From assembly GCA_025964635.1 (NCBI GenBank), contig JAOPYP010000673.1, positions 1 to 8,323 on the forward strand: 8,323 nucleotides of DNA, in the 5' to 3' direction. Of this stretch, positions 5,914 through 8,323 are shown piece after piece. Position 1 is the stretch's first letter. Every line of letters begins with the position of its first letter. The translations under genes were made by a program, and so were the position numbers. The stretch comes from Actinomycetes bacterium. Lineage in GTDB: Bacteria > Actinomycetota > Actinomycetes > Streptosporangiales > Streptosporangiaceae. Below the pieces are notes generated by a model. The model was not told where the DNA came from and searched no databases. It saw only the letters and a program-made list of their open reading frames with translations.

Positions 5914-6780
5914 TCAGTTCTTGCTTACCGCCTTGTCGTAGAGGTCCCGGATCGTCCGGCCGAACCGCGCCGAGTAGGAGACCGACGGCGTGTTCCCGCC
6001 CTGCTCGTAGCCGCCGATGACGCCCATCACGGCGCCCTGGCCGGTGGCCGGGTGCACGTTCGCGAGGAACGGCCCGCCGCTGGTGCCGTCGGTGTAGCCG
6101 CCGCAGTCGAACTCCATCTGCCGCTTGCCGAACGCCCGGGTCCGGGCGGTGCAGGTGATCGGCCGCTCCCGGCTGTCCGGGTAGCCGATGACCTGGACCA
6201 GCTGTGAGGCCCTCCAGCCGGTGGCGAGGTTCTCCCCGCCGGTTTCCTCCTGGACCCGATTGGAGTTCCCCGGCTGGCTGACGACCAGGAAGGCCACGTC
6301 GTCGTTGGGGTTCGCGGAGTTGGCCCAGGCGGCGTCCACGAACACCCGGGTGACCGTCCAGCTGCCGTAGGGCTCCTGATGCCGGTGATACTCCGGCACG
6401 AAGGCCACCTGGCCCGGCTGCTTGCCCTGGAGGCAGTGCGCCGCGGTGATGACCAGATCCTTGACTGCGCTGTTGACCACGCTCGCCGTGCAGAAGTGCT
6501 GGCCGAGATGGCCGCCACTCACGGTGAACAGCGCTCCCACCGCGTGGGTGCCGTTATAGAAGCGGCCGTGCAGCAGGGCAGGAGGGACGGCCGGGGCTCC
6601 GCGGGGCAGCGTCCTGACCGCCGCGGCGAGCCGGGCCGCCAGCCGCTCCGCACCGTGTGCGCCCGGTGACGTGGCCACGATGCTCATCGTGACCGCGGCC
6701 GCCAGCCCCGCGCCCCACGCGGCCGGCCGGGCCCGGAGCGGCGGGCGTGACGGCCGGGCTTTTCTGGCATAGTCCCGCAT
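5914..6780 (-). CDS. Secreted trypsin-like serine protease (S1 family)
   Basis: This 288-aa protein is a probable exported serine endopeptidase with a chymotrypsin/V8-like fold. The N-terminus has several basic residues, then a hydrophobic stretch at about residues 20-37 and a plausible signal-peptidase site near AHGA (about 41-44), giving a secreted mature enzyme after a short pro-like segment. The catalytic triad is visible: H115 in ITAAHC, D161 in NDDVAFLVV, and S234 in GTSGGPF. C97 and C116 are placed like the disulphide flanking the catalytic histidine in the family, and C210/C226 could form a second one. I chose ATG 6780 because GAGGGG (6790-6785) lies just upstream and the signal peptide begins directly after it. 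In-frame starts at 6849 and 6861 would bury the signal peptide behind extra residues and lack good ribosome-binding sites. The cleavage specificity is not clear, and no inhibitor or partner gene is adjacent. Confidence 0.92.
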   Translation of the reverse strand: MRDYARKARPSRPPLRARPAAWGAGLAAAVTMSIVATSPGAHGAERLAARLAAAVRTLPRGAPAVPPALLHGRFYNGTHAVGALFTVSGGHLGQHFCTASVVNSAVKDLVITAAHCLQGKQPGQVAFVPEYHRHQEPYGSWTVTRVFVDAAWANSANPNDDVAFLVVSQPGNSNRVQEETGGENLATGWRASQLVQVIGYPDSRERPITCTARTRAFGKRQMEFDCGGYTDGTSGGPFLANVHPATGQGAVMGVIGGYEQGGNTPSVSYSARFGRTIRDLYDKAVSKN

Positions 6781-7019
6781 CCTGCCCCTCAACTGGCCTC
6801 CCACCTGGGCGCTTGCGTCACTCTGGCCAACCAGGCCCCTCCACTTCATTGTGCGGGCCACGTGCCCGCAGAGCCAGAGGCGGCACCCGGGAACATGCCG
6901 GCAAATTGCCGTATGTAACTACGGAGAGCGCTGGAGGGTCGACCGGGAGGGCGTGATCACCGCGCCCGGCAGCGGCGTAAGATCGCGTCAGCTTGATTCC
7001 GCCGGGTGAGTTGGGTGCT
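6781..7019. promoter_or_regulatory. Divergent region between the protease and ctaG-like genes, with inverted repeats
   Basis: The gap holds tgcgggc/gcccgca arms (6852-6858 and 6864-6870, 5-nt centre), cggcaa/ttgccg arms (6899-6904 and 6906-6911, 1-nt centre), and ccgta/tacgg arms (6909-6913 and 6920-6924). The last two share bases 6909-6911. TAAGAT (6978-6983) fits the loose actinobacterial -10 pattern TANNNT for ctaG, but no matching -35 is clear. The promoter and operator roles are inferred. Confidence 0.45.
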
Positions 7020-7973
7020 GTGAGCTACTTCGCCGACAACTGGTCCTTCGACCCGTTCCTGATCGTGGTGCTGGTCCTGGTGGCCTGGCACGAGATCGGC
7101 CTGGCCCGGCTGGCCCGGCGGTCCCGGCCCGGGCGGACCCGGCAGCGCAGGCTCCGCTCGCTCTTTTTCTACGCCGGTCTCGCGGTCCTGCTCATCGCGG
7201 TCGTATCACCCATCGACTACTGGGCCGACGAGTACTTCTTCGTGCATATGCTCCAGCACCTGCTGCTCATGTTCGCCGCGCCGACGCTGGTGGTGGCCGG
7301 TGCCCCCTGGCAGCCGCTGCTCGACGGGCTGCCTGGGCGAACCGGCCGGGCCGCGACCGCCGCGGTGCTGCGGGACTCCTGGTCGCGGCCGTTCCGGGCG
7401 ATCGCCGGGTTCCTGCTGCGCCCCTGGGTCTCGGTCACGCTGTTCTCCGTGGTCATGCTGGTCTGGCACGTTCCATTGCTGTTCGACCTCGCGCAGCAGA
7501 ATCAGGCTGTGCACATCTGGCTCGTGCACGGGAGCTTCTTCCTGGCCGGGGTGCTGTTCTGGCTCCAGTTCATCCCGTCGCCGCCGTTCCAGCGCCGGAT
7601 GCCGCTGGTCTCCCAGGCCGTCGCCCTGATCGGGACCAACCTGGTCATGTGGATGCTGGCCATGGCCCTGAGCATCTTCTCCCAGAAATCCTGGTACTCG
7701 GGCTACAGCCACGTCCCCGGGGTCACGCTGCCGCCGTACGCGGACCAGGAGATCGGCGCGGCGATCCTGTGGGTCTGCGGTGACTTCTGGGCCATTCCCG
7801 CGCTCATCTACGTGGTCCGCCGCCTCGTGAACGAGGACGGCAGCGTCAGCGCGGCGATCGATCAGATCCTGCACCGCGGAGCCTCGGGCAGCGGCTGGGC
7901 CTCATCCAGCCGCCGGGTCCCGCCCGGTTCGACCGCGCCGACGGTGCGCCCGCCCGCCGGGCCGCCGTCCTGA
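7020..7973 (+). CDS. ctaG: CtaG-type cytochrome c oxidase assembly protein (caa3_CtaG family)
   Basis: This 317-aa integral membrane protein has seven hydrophobic segments, at about residues 11-31, 48-66, 72-95, 135-155, 165-186, 197-220 and 244-266, matching the caa3_CtaG family first named in Bacillus. Conserved family histidines are present: HMLQH (76-80), WHVPLLFD (149-156) and the VHGSFFLAG segment (H170), plus H24 in AWHE. Such residues are candidate copper ligands, consistent with the proposed role in building the copper centres of haem-copper oxidases at the cytoplasmic membrane. The tail after about 285 is a hydrophilic Ser/Pro-rich extension without a recognised domain. The start is uncertain. 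GTG 7020 gives the cleanest N-terminus and follows GGTGAG at about 10 nt, while an in-frame TTG at 6993 or 7011 would lengthen it by nine or three residues. No oxidase subunit genes are nearby. Confidence 0.88.
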   Translation: MSYFADNWSFDPFLIVVLVLVAWHEIGLARLARRSRPGRTRQRRLRSLFFYAGLAVLLIAVVSPIDYWADEYFFVHMLQHLLLMFAAPTLVVAGAPWQPLLDGLPGRTGRAATAAVLRDSWSRPFRAIAGFLLRPWVSVTLFSVVMLVWHVPLLFDLAQQNQAVHIWLVHGSFFLAGVLFWLQFIPSPPFQRRMPLVSQAVALIGTNLVMWMLAMALSIFSQKSWYSGYSHVPGVTLPPYADQEIGAAILWVCGDFWAIPALIYVVRRLVNEDGSVSAAIDQILHRGASGSGWASSSRRVPPGSTAPTVRPPAGPPS

Positions 7974-7986
7974 CCGTCGCGCAGCG

Positions 7987-8001
7987 GGCGGCTCAGCCGC
8001 C
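7987..8001. terminator. Short GC hairpin between convergent ctaG and the hypothetical gene
   Basis: Six-base perfect arms, ggcggc (7987-7992) and gccgcc (7996-8001), have a 3-nt loop, tca. The loop is itself the stop codon of the minus-strand gene. The hairpin starts 14 nt after the ctaG stop and is the only terminator-like structure in the 19-nt convergent gap. The stem is short and lacks a U-tract, so the role is tentative. Confidence 0.4.
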
Positions 8002-8268
8002 GTGCTTCTCGAGGTAGTCCAGGTAGACCGGGCGCAGCGCGTCCGCCACGTCGGGGTTTTCGTGGCCGAAGGCGTCGTCGATCATCGCGGACAGCTGGGT
8101 GACGTCGGCCGCGGTCTGGTCGGCGTGCCCGGCGACCGCCTCGCCCTCGGGGATTTCCCGCAGCAGCTGCCATAGGAACCCGAGATCCAGATGCCGCACG
8201 GCCCGGCGGACGGCACGGTCGTGAAGTTCCTGGGAGGAGAGGGCCTCGAGGGCATCCCGGTCAGTCAT
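7993..8268 (-). CDS. Small acidic hypothetical protein, 91 aa
   Basis: This 91-aa soluble protein has no signal peptide, membrane segment or metal-binding motif. It appears mainly helical. It contains a patterned stretch, AVRHLDLGFLWQLLREIP (about 23-40), then an acidic middle, and ends with ADALRPVYLDYLEKHGG. It resembles uncharacterised ~90-aa actinobacterial proteins whose conserved parts are the H-x-D-x-x-F-L-W segment and the terminal A-L-R-P-x-Y-x-D-Y-L. That resemblance is from memory and not from a search. I prefer ATG 8268 (MTDRDALEAL), which gives a compact start; an in-frame ATG at 8289 would add seven residues, and neither has a strong ribosome-binding site. It converges on ctaG with a 19-nt gap. 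No function is assigned. Confidence 0.75.
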   Translation of the reverse strand: MTDRDALEALSSQELHDRAVRRAVRHLDLGFLWQLLREIPEGEAVAGHADQTAADVTQLSAMIDDAFGHENPDVADALRPVYLDYLEKHGG

Positions 8269-8323
8269 GGGACGAACCCTACCGGGCATCGTGGTCCCGC
8301 TGGCGCACGGTCAGCGGCCGCGG

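Noticed and set aside
4931..5941. Plus-strand frame of 336 codons overlapping the aldo/keto reductase
   Set aside because: The translation is a monotonous Arg/Pro/Ser/Thr-rich string, a shifted-frame shadow of the reductase, whose own frame carries a full catalytic tetrad.
7206..7874. Minus-strand frame of 222 codons antisense to ctaG
   Set aside because: The hydrophilic Asp/Gln/Arg/Pro/His-rich translation is the expected mirror of a membrane protein gene with biased codon use.
8279..8323. Short minus-strand frame entering from the right edge and ending at TAG 8279-8281
   Set aside because: Only 14 codons are visible, with no recognisable motif. It could be the end of an upstream gene but cannot be supported from this window.

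Overview
The window is a piece of a high-GC actinobacterial chromosome from a developmentally complex, Streptomyces/Streptosporangiales-like organism. The evidence is the strongly GC-biased third codon positions, the cmk-der gene pair, and a WhiJ/AbaA-like regulatory cassette (HATPase, XRE-DUF5753 and DUF397 proteins) of the sort that is expanded in filamentous actinomycetes. I cannot name the genus from sequence alone.

Layout. (1) 2-1590, plus strand: the 3' end of cytidylate kinase (cmk) overlaps the start of the complete two-GTPase ribosome-assembly factor gene der by ATGA. A perfect 16-bp inverted repeat (1657-1713) follows in the convergent gap. (2) 1742-4608: a regulatory island. A small RsbW/AbaA-OrfD-like ATP-binding protein (minus) is divergent from an XRE-DUF5753 regulator (plus), which is followed 34 nt later by a DUF397 small protein (plus). 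A second XRE-DUF5753 regulator of the same length (286 aa) lies tail-to-tail on the minus strand. The 305-nt divergent promoter region (2228-2532) has a locally AT-rich core and several perfect or near-perfect palindromes. It is the most information-dense non-coding stretch in the window. (3) 4912-5868, plus: an aldo/keto reductase with an intact catalytic tetrad, preceded by four imperfect 13-14 nt repeats. (4) 5914-6780, minus: a secreted trypsin-fold serine protease with an intact His-Asp-Ser triad. (5) 7020-7973, plus: a seven-helix CtaG-type cytochrome c oxidase assembly protein, divergent from the protease across a gap with several inverted repeats. (6) 7993-8268, minus: a 91-aa acidic hypothetical protein, convergent with ctaG.

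How the genes work together. Cmk and Der are housekeeping genes that are probably cotranscribed and translationally coupled. The HATPase, XRE and DUF397 genes look like one functional module resembling the whiJ/abaA and scr1/scr2 type loci of Streptomyces, in which an XRE protein and its DUF397 partner act as a pair in controlling development or antibiotic production. The second XRE gene has no DUF397 partner of its own inside the window, so it may share the one present or act alone. The reductase, protease, CtaG and hypothetical genes show no obvious shared pathway.

Nothing here is a clear new defence system, mobile element, CRISPR array or RNA gene. The best leads are the operator-like palindromes around the XRE cassette and the unusual arrangement of two XRE-DUF5753 genes around a single DUF397.
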